Assembly: GCF_030717955.1 (NCBI RefSeq)
Contig: NZ_JAUZVY010000001.1
Span: forward strand, 558,001 to 622,000
Reading direction: 5' to 3'
DNA: 64,000 nt
Source of the DNA: Alkalimonas delamerensis
GTDB taxonomy: Bacteria > Pseudomonadota > Gammaproteobacteria > Enterobacterales > Alteromonadaceae
Within the stretch, counting starts at the first letter, position 1, and each line of letters opens with the position of its first letter. The translations under genes were made by a program, and so were the position numbers. Of the stretch, positions 1 to 8,578 are shown one piece after another. The notes below the pieces were generated by a model, which worked only from the letters and a program-made list of their open reading frames with translations, made no database searches and had not been told where the DNA came from.

Positions 1-1
1 G

Positions 2-598
2 GCAGACTACCTGGATACTGAGTCGGCCGAGCACTTTGCTGAATTGCAACAGCGGCTTGCGGCAGCGGGCATTGACTTCGAAGTGAATCCGCGCTTGGTG
101 CGGGGGCTGGATTATTACAACAAAACTGTGTTTGAATGGGTTACCGACAGTCTGGGGGCTCAGGGCACGGTGTGTGCCGGTGGCCGTTACGATGGTCTGG
201 TCGAACAGTTGGGAGGCAAAGCCTGCCCGGCGGTTGGCTTTGCCCTGGGGATGGAGCGGCTCATTTTGTTGCTGCAAACGTTGGAACTGGCGCCGGAGCC
301 AAGCCCGCAGGCCGACTGGTATTTGATGGCTGCGGGTCTGACTGAGGAACTTGCACTGATTCCGGTTGCCGAACAGCTACGTCAGGCCTTCCCACAGAAA
401 CGCATTATGCAGCACAGCGGTGGCGGTGCCCTGAAGAAACAATTTAAAAAAGCTGATAAGTCAGGTGCAGAACTGGCTTTGGTGTTGGGCAGCGATGAGC
501 TGGCCACCAACAGTATTACCATCAAGTGGCTGCGACAAGAGCAACCACAGCAACGTATTGCGCTGACTGAGTTGGTCAGTTTTTTGCAATCGAAATAG
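2..598 (+). CDS. hisS: Histidyl-tRNA synthetase, C-terminal part (5' end outside the window)
   Basis: Charges tRNA-His with histidine in the cytoplasm. The frame is open from the first bases of the window, so about 198 C-terminal residues are present; the family is usually about 420 residues long, so roughly the first half is missing. Visible class II aminoacyl-tRNA synthetase features are the histidine-binding stretch PRLVRGLDYYNKTVFEW, the glycine-rich GGRYDGLVEQLGG, and motif 3 in GFALGMERLILLL. The remainder matches the HGTP anticodon-binding domain. The stop TAG lies 21 bases before yfgM. The order hisS-yfgM-bamB-der is the one found in E. coli and supports the call. Nothing looks broken; the truncation is only the window edge. 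Confidence 0.97.
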   Translation, partial: ADYLDTESAEHFAELQQRLAAAGIDFEVNPRLVRGLDYYNKTVFEWVTDSLGAQGTVCAGGRYDGLVEQLGGKACPAVGFALGMERLILLLQTLELAPEPSPQADWYLMAAGLTEELALIPVAEQLRQAFPQKRIMQHSGGGALKKQFKKADKSGAELALVLGSDELATNSITIKWLRQEQPQQRIALTELVSFLQSK

Positions 599-619
599 CG
601 CAGGAATAACGGAGCAGTT

Positions 620-1258
620 ATGGACGTCTACAGCAATGAAGAACAACAGGTTGAAGCCATCAAACGTTTCTGGAAAGAATATGGCATCACCATTGTAGCA
701 GGTACCATTTTAGGTCTGGGTGGCCTCTATGGTTTCCGCTATTACCAGGGCCATCAACTGGCTCAGGCTGAACAGGCTTCGGCCAATTTTGAGCAATTGC
801 TGTTGGCTCAGGAGCAAAGCAGTGACTGGCATCAGGATGTGGAAGGTTACATTGATCAACACGATGGGACCGCCTATGCCACCTTTGCAGCCTTGTTAAA
901 AGCAAGGGACGCGGTGTTGGCTGGCGATTTTGAGCTGGCTGAACAACAGCTAAGCCGGGTGATTGCGAGTACTAAGGATCCAGTGATTGATGCCATTGCC
1001 CGTTTGCGTCTGGCCAGAGTCCACCTGCAGCAACAGCAATACGACGCTGGCCTGGCGCTGCTGGCGTCAACACTGCCTGACAGCTTCCAGGGCCAACAGC
1101 AAGAGTTAAAAGGCGATATTTTGCTGGCGCAAGGCGATGCCAAAGCTGCCAAACAAGCTTTCCTGCTAGCGAAAGCCAGCAGTGGTGTGGAAGCCGGTCA
1201 GTTGTTAAAAATTAAGCTGGATGAACTGGCTCATATTCAGGTAGAGGAGCGGCTGTGA
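620..1258 (+). CDS. yfgM: YfgM family ancillary SecYEG translocon subunit
   Basis: Inner-membrane protein with a periplasmic TPR-like domain. In E. coli YfgM binds SecYEG and the chaperone PpiD and helps hand over newly exported proteins (family knowledge). The 212-residue product has a short cytoplasmic N-terminus (MDVYSNEEQQVEAIKRFWKEY), one membrane helix around residues 22-42 (GITIVAGTILGLGGLYGF), and then a helical repeat region rich in Ala, Gln and Leu, as in the E. coli protein of about 206 residues. It lies between hisS and bamB, its normal place, and its stop overlaps the bamB start by four bases (GTGA), which suggests translational coupling. ATG at 620 follows a purine-rich GGAGCAG stretch. 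Confidence 0.93.
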   Translation: MDVYSNEEQQVEAIKRFWKEYGITIVAGTILGLGGLYGFRYYQGHQLAQAEQASANFEQLLLAQEQSSDWHQDVEGYIDQHDGTAYATFAALLKARDAVLAGDFELAEQQLSRVIASTKDPVIDAIARLRLARVHLQQQQYDAGLALLASTLPDSFQGQQQELKGDILLAQGDAKAAKQAFLLAKASSGVEAGQLLKIKLDELAHIQVEERL

Positions 1259-2448
1259 AGCGGATGTCGATACGAACTCTCGCGGCTGGTGCTTTAGCGG
1301 TACTGCTCATCAGTGGCTGCTCATCAAAAAAAGAGCGGTTGGTCTTGCCAGAAGTCAACAATCAGTTTGCTCCGGTATTGGCCTGGGATCACAGTGCAGC
1401 GGACGGCGTCCAACACTTTGATTCCAGTCTCAGACCGCTTATTTTAGGCGATAAACTGTATGCAGCAAGCCGCACAGGCCTGATCAATGCCTATGATTTG
1501 GAAAGCGGTAAGCGACTCTGGACCTACGATGTCCGTCGTGACGAAGTGCTCAGCACCTGGCGCGTACTCACCCATCGCGGTACCAATACGGCCCGGGTCT
1601 CGGGTGGGCTGTCGCATGGTTTTGGTCACTTGTTGTTTGGCACCGAGAATGGGGAAGTCATTGCGCTGGATCCGGCTAGCGGTGAACGGCGTTGGACCAG
1701 CAAAGTGCCGGGTGAGGTTTTGGCCGCACCTGCAGCCGGTGATGGCATGATAGCCGTCAATACCGGTTCTGGCTTCATTGTAGCGTTGAATCCGGCCGAT
1801 GGCAGCCATCGCTGGCAATTTGAGCAAGAACTACCTGCCTTGACCATTCGTGGCGTTGCTGAACCTTCCATCGTGCCGGGTGGCGTTGTTTTTGGTTCCG
1901 GCTCCGGTAAGGTCGGTGTGTTGATTTCTGATCATGGGCTGCCTGCCTGGGAAGAGCAGATTGCCACGCCGCAAGGGGCCACCGATTTGTCTCGCCTGGT
2001 GGATGTTGATGCCCGGCCATTGGTGGTCGGTAACACCATCTATGCCATTGCCTACAATGGCGAGCTGGTGGCACTTGAACTCAACTCCGGGCGTACTCTC
2101 TGGAAACGGGATTACGCCAGTTTCCGTAATATGGCTCTGGCCGATAACGTACTCTACATTGTCGATTCCGTAGGCCGGGTCCATGCCATCGATCGTCGCA
2201 ACGGTCAGGAACTCTGGTCGCAAACGGCACTGGAACGCCACTTCTTGACGGCCCCGGCTGTTTTTGGTGATTATCTGGTGTTTGGAGACAATAAAGGCAA
2301 TCTGCATTGGCTGGATCGACGCAGCGGCGACATGCTGGCACGACACCAGTTCCATCGCTCTGGCATGTATGCAGCTCCGGTGACCAATGGTGAACTTTTG
2401 GTCCTGCAAAGCCGTAATGGCGACCTGGTTGTATTGCGTCAACCATAA
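1255..2448 (+). CDS. bamB: Outer membrane protein assembly factor BamB (lipoprotein)
   Basis: Lipoprotein of the BAM complex, which inserts beta-barrel proteins into the outer membrane; it acts on the periplasmic side. The 397-residue product has a lipoprotein signal ending in the lipobox ISGC (Cys22), followed by an eight-bladed beta-propeller of PQQ-like repeats, seen as recurring units such as AYDLESGKRLWTYD, ALDPASGERRWTSK, ALNPADGSHRWQFE and AIDRRNGQELWSQT. Its length matches the family (about 390). The GTG start at 1255 overlaps the yfgM stop; an ATG three codons downstream (1264) is an alternative that leaves the lipobox unchanged. A strong terminator follows, separating this group from der. 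Confidence 0.96.
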   Translation: MKRMSIRTLAAGALAVLLISGCSSKKERLVLPEVNNQFAPVLAWDHSAADGVQHFDSSLRPLILGDKLYAASRTGLINAYDLESGKRLWTYDVRRDEVLSTWRVLTHRGTNTARVSGGLSHGFGHLLFGTENGEVIALDPASGERRWTSKVPGEVLAAPAAGDGMIAVNTGSGFIVALNPADGSHRWQFEQELPALTIRGVAEPSIVPGGVVFGSGSGKVGVLISDHGLPAWEEQIATPQGATDLSRLVDVDARPLVVGNTIYAIAYNGELVALELNSGRTLWKRDYASFRNMALADNVLYIVDSVGRVHAIDRRNGQELWSQTALERHFLTAPAVFGDYLVFGDNKGNLHWLDRRSGDMLARHQFHRSGMYAAPVTNGELLVLQSRNGDLVVLRQP

Positions 2449-2482
2449 AGCCATACCAACAGCAATTTTTGCGTTAAGCTAT

Positions 2483-2515
2483 AACAGGCTCTGATGAGCC
2501 TGTTATTTTTATTTT
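2483..2515 (+). terminator. Rho-independent terminator after bamB
   Basis: A perfect 9-bp stem AACAGGCTC / GAGCCTGTT with a TGAT loop is followed by ATTTTTATTTT. It ends the hisS-yfgM-bamB group 12 bases before the der start codon, so der is likely transcribed partly from read-through or from its own promoter within this region. Confidence 0.85.
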
Positions 2516-2526
2516 GAGGTGAGCTC

Positions 2527-3993
2527 ATGTTACCGGTCGTTGCTCTGGTAGGCCGTGCCAATGTTGGTAAGTCGACCCTGTTTAATCGTTTAACCCGCAC
2601 CCGGGATGCCCTGGTTGCGGATTTTCCTGGTCTGACCCGGGATCGCAAGTATGGCTCGGTGCACTTCGAGGAGCTGTCCTTTATCGTGGTAGACACCGGT
2701 GGTATTGATGGCGACGCCGAGGGCATAGAAGTTGAAATGGCCGACCAGTCCCTACGTGCCATTGCCGAAGCCGATGTGGTGCTGTTTATGTTGGACGCCA
2801 GAGCCGGTTTAACGGCCGGCGATATTGGCATTGCCGATTACCTGCGTAAAGCACAAAAGCAGGTGTTTTTGGTCGCCAACAAAACCGATGGTCTGGATGC
2901 CGATAGCGCTGTCGCCGATTTTTATAGCCTGGGTTTGGGCCAGGTATGGCCGATTGCAGCGGCCCATGGCCGGGGCTTGTCGGTGCTGTTGAATGAAGCC
3001 TTGCGGCCATTACTCAGTTTGCCTGCGGTGGACGCAGTCGAAGCTGAACTGGTGGAAGCCGTGCCCGATGGCGAAGATGCAGCCGCGGTAGAGCCTCCAG
3101 CCGAGGATAAGCCGATCAAACTGGCCATCATTGGTCGGCCCAATGTCGGGAAATCCACCCTGACCAATCGCATTCTCGGTGAAGAGCGGGTGGTGGTGTA
3201 CGACATGCCAGGCACCACCCGGGACTCCATTTACATCCCGATGCAGCGCAATGAGCGGGACTACATTCTGATCGATACCGCCGGGGTGCGTCGGCGGGGT
3301 AAAATTGACGACAAAGTCGAGAAGTTTTCGGTTATTAAAACCCTGCAGGCCATTGAAGAAGCCAATGTGGTACTGCTGGTATTGGATGCGCGCCAGGGCA
3401 TTGCCGATCAGGATCTGAGCTTGTTGGGCTTTGCGCTCAATGCTGGTCGCTCTTTGGTGATTGCCGTCAACAAGTGGGATGGATTGAACGAGACCATCAA
3501 AGACGAGGTGAAGCGTGAGCTGGATCGCCGTCTTGGTTTCATTGATTTTGCACGACTGCATTTTATTTCGGCGCTGCATGGTTCTGGCGTTGGAAACTTG
3601 TTCGAGTCGGTGGAAGAGGCCTATCAGTCTGCGACCCGTCGCATCAATACCTCGGTGTTGACTCAGATTATGAAAATGGCTCAGGATGATCACCAACCCC
3701 CACTGGTGCAAGGGCGTCGGGTCAAGCTAAAGTATGCCCATGCCGGTGGTTACAACCCACCGATTGTGGTGATCCATGGCAACCAGGTCACTGCCTTGCC
3801 AGATTCTTACAAGCGCTACCTGATGAACTATTACCGCAAAGCCTTGCAGATTATGGGAACGCCGATACGCATTGAGTTCCGTGAAGGTGAAAACCCCTAT
3901 GCCACCGAGAAAAAACGAGCCAGTTTAACACCCAATCAGCAATACAAACGTGAGCGTCTGCTCAAAGCCCGGCAAAAGCTGAAAAAAAATTAA
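2527..3993 (+). CDS. der: Ribosome biogenesis GTPase Der (EngA)
   Basis: Essential double GTPase needed for 50S ribosomal subunit maturation; cytoplasmic and ribosome-associated. The 488-residue product has two G domains in tandem followed by a KH-like domain. The first P-loop is GRANVGKS (residues 9-16), the second GRPNVGKS near residue 203; matching switch and G3/G4 elements include DTGG, DTAG, NKTD and NKWD. The KH-like C-terminus contains GGYNPPIVVIHGNQV and ends in a basic tail (KARQKLKKN). Length matches the family (about 490). The ATG at 2527 is preceded by GAGGTGAG, a good ribosome binding site. It directly follows bamB, as in E. coli. Confidence 0.98.
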   Translation: MLPVVALVGRANVGKSTLFNRLTRTRDALVADFPGLTRDRKYGSVHFEELSFIVVDTGGIDGDAEGIEVEMADQSLRAIAEADVVLFMLDARAGLTAGDIGIADYLRKAQKQVFLVANKTDGLDADSAVADFYSLGLGQVWPIAAAHGRGLSVLLNEALRPLLSLPAVDAVEAELVEAVPDGEDAAAVEPPAEDKPIKLAIIGRPNVGKSTLTNRILGEERVVVYDMPGTTRDSIYIPMQRNERDYILIDTAGVRRRGKIDDKVEKFSVIKTLQAIEEANVVLLVLDARQGIADQDLSLLGFALNAGRSLVIAVNKWDGLNETIKDEVKRELDRRLGFIDFARLHFISALHGSGVGNLFESVEEAYQSATRRINTSVLTQIMKMAQDDHQPPLVQGRRVKLKYAHAGGYNPPIVVIHGNQVTALPDSYKRYLMNYYRKALQIMGTPIRIEFREGENPYATEKKRASLTPNQQYKRERLLKARQKLKKN

Positions 3994-4004
3994 CGCCCTT
4001 CCCA

Positions 4005-4051
4005 CTGAAACACTTTGTGGCTGCTCAACAAGTTGCAACAAAGTGTTTCAG
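4005..4051 (+). promoter_or_regulatory. 14-bp perfect inverted repeat upstream of the RND efflux operon
   Basis: CTGAAACACTTTGT at 4005-4018 and its exact complement at 4038-4051 flank a 19-base spacer. No T-tract follows, so a standard terminator for der is unlikely, although the RNA could still fold. A paired site in front of an efflux operon also fits an operator for a dimeric repressor. No regulator gene lies next to it, so the role is inferred. Confidence 0.5.
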
Positions 4052-4102
4052 CCTTCATAAAGCGTAACACTTCTTAAGTTCAGCTCACCCCGGCAAGTCT
4101 GC

Positions 4103-4116
4103 TACCTTATAAGGTA
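4103..4116 (+). promoter_or_regulatory. 14-bp perfect palindrome at the presumed -10 region of the efflux operon
   Basis: TACCTTATAAGGTA is a perfect palindrome 26 bases before the ATG of the membrane fusion protein. It contains the -10-like core TTATAA or TATAAG, so a bound protein would block RNA polymerase. This looks like an operator-promoter overlap; no good -35 element is visible. Confidence 0.5.
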
Positions 4117-4142
4117 ATTTTTGCTCAGCAGGGGAAGGAAAC

Positions 4143-5285
4143 ATGAGCAGCCTTACCAAAGTTGGCATTGCCGTTGGCGTCTTTGTATTGGGGATCGTCC
4201 TGGTGGCGCTTGTTGTGTTGACGGCACCCGAATCGGTCACCACCGACAGTGACCGTGCTCAGGCGCCTTTAGTCAGTACCGAGCTGTTACAACCAAGAGC
4301 CCACCGTTTTGAAGTCCGGGTTTTTGGGGAGGTACAGCCGCAGGAAAAAACCCGGTTGATGCCTGAGGTCTCAGGTCGGATCAACGCCATTCATCCCAAC
4401 TTTATTGCCGGCGGTTTAATTCACCAAGGGGAAGTACTGGCCAGGCTGGATGATGCTGATTATCAGGCGGCCGTGTTGTCGGCTGAAGCCGGTTTGGCTG
4501 CTGCCAAGTCGGTGTTGGAGCAAGAGCGGGCCCTGGCCCGGGTTGCCGCCAGAGAGCTTAGTCATCTATCGCCGGAAGAAGTCTCGGCCCTCGGGCTGCG
4601 CAAACCGCAGCTGCACAGCGCCGAAGCCGGTGTGAAATCGGCGCAAGCCGCCTTGCAAAAAGCGCAGCGCGATCTGGAGCGTACCCGCATTGTGGCACCT
4701 TACGATGCGCTGGTGGTGAGCCGTCAGGTCGGGTTGGGGCAGGTGGTGTCGGCTGGCTCGGCACTGGGTGAAATCTACAGTGTGGAACAGGCGGAGATCC
4801 ATCTGCCATTGGCCGGTTTTGATGCGCGCTTTTTACCTCAACCCGTGGCGGGCATTCCGGCACAGGTGCTGTTCGATGGCCAGCAACGCTCTGCAGAAGT
4901 GGTGCGGGATCTGGGTCTTATTCATGGCCAAACCCGGATGGGCCACCTGGTGGTTCGGGTCGAGGACCCTTACGGCATGCAGGCAGAGCAGCCGGTGTTG
5001 CGCTTTGGGAATTATGTTGAAGTGGTGTTGGCGGGGCTAACCCATCCGGCGCTGTTCGATGTGCCGCAAGATGCTGTCCACAGCCAGCATGTCTGGCTGC
5101 TTAACCCGGATCAAACTCTGCGCCGGCAATCCGTGCAGGTACTGCGGCAAGAGGGCAGCCGGGTGCTGATCGAGCAAGGGCTCAGCGCTGGCGATGAGCT
5201 GGTGCTGCTGGCACCCAGTTTCCCGCAGCCAGGCATGCAGGTGCGTACTGAATCGGGCCACGACGAACTGGCGAAAGTGGAGTAA
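4143..5285 (+). CDS. RND efflux system periplasmic adaptor (membrane fusion protein, HlyD/AcrA type)
   Basis: Periplasmic adaptor that links an inner-membrane RND pump to an outer-membrane channel. The 380-residue product has an N-terminal membrane anchor at about residues 7-29 (no lipobox Cys), a first half-lipoyl segment (VSGRINAIHPNFIAGGLIHQGEVLARLDDADYQA contains the barrel-sandwich signature, quoted only in part here), a helical hairpin around residues 115-180 (AEAGLAAAKSVLEQERA), a second lipoyl half (VAPYDALVVSRQVGLGQ), and beta-barrel and membrane-proximal domains. The gap to the RND gene is three bases, so the two form an operon. The upstream region carries two inverted repeats. The substrate cannot be told from sequence. 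Confidence 0.92.
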   Translation: MSSLTKVGIAVGVFVLGIVLVALVVLTAPESVTTDSDRAQAPLVSTELLQPRAHRFEVRVFGEVQPQEKTRLMPEVSGRINAIHPNFIAGGLIHQGEVLARLDDADYQAAVLSAEAGLAAAKSVLEQERALARVAARELSHLSPEEVSALGLRKPQLHSAEAGVKSAQAALQKAQRDLERTRIVAPYDALVVSRQVGLGQVVSAGSALGEIYSVEQAEIHLPLAGFDARFLPQPVAGIPAQVLFDGQQRSAEVVRDLGLIHGQTRMGHLVVRVEDPYGMQAEQPVLRFGNYVEVVLAGLTHPALFDVPQDAVHSQHVWLLNPDQTLRRQSVQVLRQEGSRVLIEQGLSAGDELVLLAPSFPQPGMQVRTESGHDELAKVE

Positions 5286-5288
5286 GGC

Positions 5289-8200
5289 ATGGATCACATT
5301 GACCCCAAACGCGGTATTATCGCCTGGTTCGCCAACAATCCGGTCGCTGCCAACCTGATGATGGTATTTATATTGGTGATGGGCTTTGTCACCTACAGCA
5401 GCATTCAGCGTCAGATGTTTCCACAAGTTGAAGTGAATTACGTGCACATCAATGCGACTTTTCGTGGTGCAGCACCGCAGGAAATCGAAGAAGGCATTTT
5501 GATAAAAATCGAAGAAGCCTTGCAGGACATCGAAGGCATCAAGCGAATTCGCAGCTTTGCCTGGCGTGGCGGTGGCCGGCTTAGCATTGAGCTGGAAGTC
5601 GGTGAAGACATCAGCAGCCGCCTCGATCAAATCAAGCTGCGGGTTGACTCCATTGGTACCTTTCCATCCGGCATGGAGCCTTTGACCATCTATCAGGTTG
5701 AGTGGCGACAGCAAGCGGTGGAGCTGGTACTGACCGGTAGTGAGGACTCGCTGGAGTTGAAGGCGATGGGGCGGGAGATCCAGAACGAGTTGCTGCTGCT
5801 GGAGCAAATTAACTTTGTCAACTTTAGCTCGATGCCGGCCTGGGAAGTGGCGGTCGAAATTGCGCCTGAAACTTTGCAGCGTTACAACCTCAGCTTGCAG
5901 GATGTCAGCCGGGCGATTCGCAATCACTCGGACAATCTGTCGGCCGGGATGATCCGCAGTGAATCCGGCATGATCGCCATTCGCTCAGAGCAGCGTGCAT
6001 ACCGTGCTGCCGACTTTGCCCGTATTCCGGTGATTTTTGGGCCTCAAGGTGAGCGGGTGCTGCTGGGTGATATTGCGGCAATCTCCGATGGTTTTGAAGA
6101 GCGAATCAATTACATGCGCAGCAATGGCCGCAATGCCGCATTTTTGCAGGTACAGGCTTCCAGTAGCCAGTCGCTGCCCGATGTCGCGCGCAGTGTGCAT
6201 CAATACCTGGCCTACAAAAACGAACAGCTGCCCGAGGGCTACCAGCTTGAAGCCCTGGTGGATATGACCTATTACCTCAATGGTCGCCTGAACATGATGT
6301 GGAGCAACCTGCTGCAAGGATCGGTGCTGGTGTTTTTGATGCTGATGCTGTTTTTGCGGGTAAAAGTGGCCTTTTGGGTGATGCTGGGCTTGCCGATTGC
6401 CTTTTTGGGCGCCATCTGGTTGATGCCTTTTGCCGGCGTTACCATCAACATTGTCACCTTGTTTGCCTTTATCATGGTATTGGGGATTGTGGTCGATGAT
6501 GCCATTGTCATAGGGGAAAGTGCCTACCATGAAACCGAACAACGCGGCCACAGTGTCGATAACATCGTCCGGGGAGCCAGGCGGGTGGCCACACCTGCGA
6601 CCTTTGGTGTCTTGACCACCATCGCGGTCTTTGCACCCTTTATGTTTGCACAGGGCATGGAGTCGAATGAGTTTCGCAATATTTCCATTGTGGTGGTGCT
6701 CTGTCTGGTATTCAGCCTGATCGAGTCCAAACTGATTCTGCCGGCACACCTGGCGCACAGCAACATCAAGCCCTTGTCGCCCAACCATTGGCGCAGTCGC
6801 TTTCAGGCCAGGTTCCAGCAGCTGATAGAGCAGCGCTACCAGCCATTTTTACGCCGTTGCATCAGCCACCGCTACGCCACGCTGGCTGCTTTTGTCTCGC
6901 TGTTGATGGTCTGCATCGCACTGATGGCTTCCAACCACCTGCGAGTAGTGATGACGCCACCGGTACCGCATGATTACCCATCCATTCGTTTTGAGATGCA
7001 TCAAAACGCCTCCGAGCAGCAAACACTGGAAAGTCTGCTGGCCATTGAAGCCATGATTTACCAGCAAGAGGAGCGGGTGCGTGCAGAGACGGGTAAGCCG
7101 CTGGTGCAGGATGTGTTTGCCTTTTTAAACAGCCAAACCAGTGGCGAAGTCTTGGTGACGCTGGTACCGGAAGACGACCGGCCTTTCAATGCCTTTACCC
7201 TATCGCGGCGCTGGCGCGAAGCCATGCCCGAATTGCCTGGCGTGCGCTTGACGCGTGTGATTGACGATGTGCTGAGCATGGGCGGGCAGAACAATCTGGA
7301 ATACCGTTTGTTTGGTCGCGACATTGACCAGTTGAACCGCGCTGGGTTGGCGTTGATTGCCGATCTGGCAAAAGTGCCAGGGGTCTTTGATCTCAGCTCA
7401 ACCATCGACTCGGCTGGTAAGGAGCTGAACTTGCAGTTAAAGCCGGTTGCCTACCAGCTGGGGTTAACACCGGCTGATTTGGCGTCTCAGGTCGGTGCAG
7501 GCTTTTATGGTCTGGAAGCGCAGCGGATGATCCGTGACGGCGATGAAGTTCGGGTGATGGTGCGCTACCCCAGACAGCAGCGTGAGCAAATCGCCGCCCT
7601 GGATTACAGCAAGGTTCGGCTGCCATCGGGGGACTTTGTCTTGCTGGGCGATGTCGCAGAGCTGGTTGAAACACCGGGCATTTCCCGCATCAACCGGGAA
7701 AACGGTTTTCGCACGGTGCGGGTCTCGGCCAATGTCGACCAGGCCCAGGTCACCACCAGTGAAGTGGTACGCTTGGTGCGCTCGGATATCTTACCGGATT
7801 TGCTCGAGCGCTTTCCCGGCGTCCGCACCGAGCTGGGCGGCCAGATTGAAGAGCAGCAGCGTCAGCGCGACCAGATGTTTTTGTTCATGATTGCCGGCTT
7901 ACTGATGGTGTACATTCTGTTGGCTATCCCGCTGAAAAGCTACAGCCAGCCACTGATTGTGATGTCGGTGATCCCCTTTGGCATGATAGGTGCCGTGCTG
8001 GCCCACTTTGTCTTTGGCATGAATCTGTCGCTGTTTTCATTTTTCGGCATGATTGCCGCGGCCGGGGTGGTGATTAACGACAGCCTGGTGCTGACCGATT
8101 ACGTCAATCAGGCCCGCCGGGAGGGCTTGTCGATGACCGATGCGGTGGTACGTGCCGGTAAGATGCGTTTTCGCGCCATCTTACTGACCTCCTTAACCAC

Positions 8201-8420
8201 CTTCTTTGGTCTGGTGCCCATTATGTTTGAAACCAGTTTGCAAGCGCAGTTTGTGATTCCGATGGCGGTATCGCTGAGCTTTGCGGTGCTGTTTGCCACC
8301 TTAATTACCCTGGTGCTGGTGCCTTGCCTCTACCTGATTTTGGAGGATTGCAAACGACCGTTCAAGGCATTGAAGAGACGGCTCTTCAGCCGTAATGCTA
8401 CGGTGGATGCAGCATCCTGA
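5289..8420 (+). CDS. RND family efflux transporter permease (AcrB/AcrD/AcrF superfamily)
   Basis: Proton-driven inner-membrane export pump. The 1043-residue product has the duplicated RND layout: a first helix at about residues 13-33, a large periplasmic domain, helices 2-6, a second periplasmic domain, and helices 8-12. The TM4 motif GIVVDDAIVIGE keeps the paired Asp of the proton relay. The matching TM10 motif is GVVINDSLVLTDYV, with Asn-Asp where AcrB has a Lys nearby; this is common in non-AcrB subgroups. It follows the adaptor gene by three bases. No outer-membrane channel gene is in the operon, so a TolC-like partner would be supplied from elsewhere. A strong terminator lies 35 bases after the stop. 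Confidence 0.95.
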   Translation: MDHIDPKRGIIAWFANNPVAANLMMVFILVMGFVTYSSIQRQMFPQVEVNYVHINATFRGAAPQEIEEGILIKIEEALQDIEGIKRIRSFAWRGGGRLSIELEVGEDISSRLDQIKLRVDSIGTFPSGMEPLTIYQVEWRQQAVELVLTGSEDSLELKAMGREIQNELLLLEQINFVNFSSMPAWEVAVEIAPETLQRYNLSLQDVSRAIRNHSDNLSAGMIRSESGMIAIRSEQRAYRAADFARIPVIFGPQGERVLLGDIAAISDGFEERINYMRSNGRNAAFLQVQASSSQSLPDVARSVHQYLAYKNEQLPEGYQLEALVDMTYYLNGRLNMMWSNLLQGSVLVFLMLMLFLRVKVAFWVMLGLPIAFLGAIWLMPFAGVTINIVTLFAFIMVLGIVVDDAIVIGESAYHETEQRGHSVDNIVRGARRVATPATFGVLTTIAVFAPFMFAQGMESNEFRNISIVVVLCLVFSLIESKLILPAHLAHSNIKPLSPNHWRSRFQARFQQLIEQRYQPFLRRCISHRYATLAAFVSLLMVCIALMASNHLRVVMTPPVPHDYPSIRFEMHQNASEQQTLESLLAIEAMIYQQEERVRAETGKPLVQDVFAFLNSQTSGEVLVTLVPEDDRPFNAFTLSRRWREAMPELPGVRLTRVIDDVLSMGGQNNLEYRLFGRDIDQLNRAGLALIADLAKVPGVFDLSSTIDSAGKELNLQLKPVAYQLGLTPADLASQVGAGFYGLEAQRMIRDGDEVRVMVRYPRQQREQIAALDYSKVRLPSGDFVLLGDVAELVETPGISRINRENGFRTVRVSANVDQAQVTTSEVVRLVRSDILPDLLERFPGVRTELGGQIEEQQRQRDQMFLFMIAGLLMVYILLAIPLKSYSQPLIVMSVIPFGMIGAVLAHFVFGMNLSLFSFFGMIAAAGVVINDSLVLTDYVNQARREGLSMTDAVVRAGKMRFRAILLTSLTTFFGLVPIMFETSLQAQFVIPMAVSLSFAVLFATLITLVLVPCLYLILEDCKRPFKALKRRLFSRNATVDAAS

Positions 8421-8455
8421 TACTTTGAATCTGCTCTGGAATCAGCGCTAAACGA

Positions 8456-8485
8456 CAAGCGGGCTCAATGAGCCCGCTTGTCTTT
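8456..8485 (+). terminator. Rho-independent terminator after the RND operon
   Basis: A 10-bp GC-rich stem CAAGCGGGCT / AGCCCGCTTG with a CAATG loop (extendable to 12 bp) is followed by TCTTT. It closes the adaptor-permease operon. Confidence 0.8.
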
Positions 8486-8578
8486 GCGATACCCGGTGCG
8501 CTTTTTAGGATCAATGCTGCTTGTTGTGACAGCAATCCCTGCCTATGCTGGAGAACTGTTTTTTAAAAGGTGTGTACC

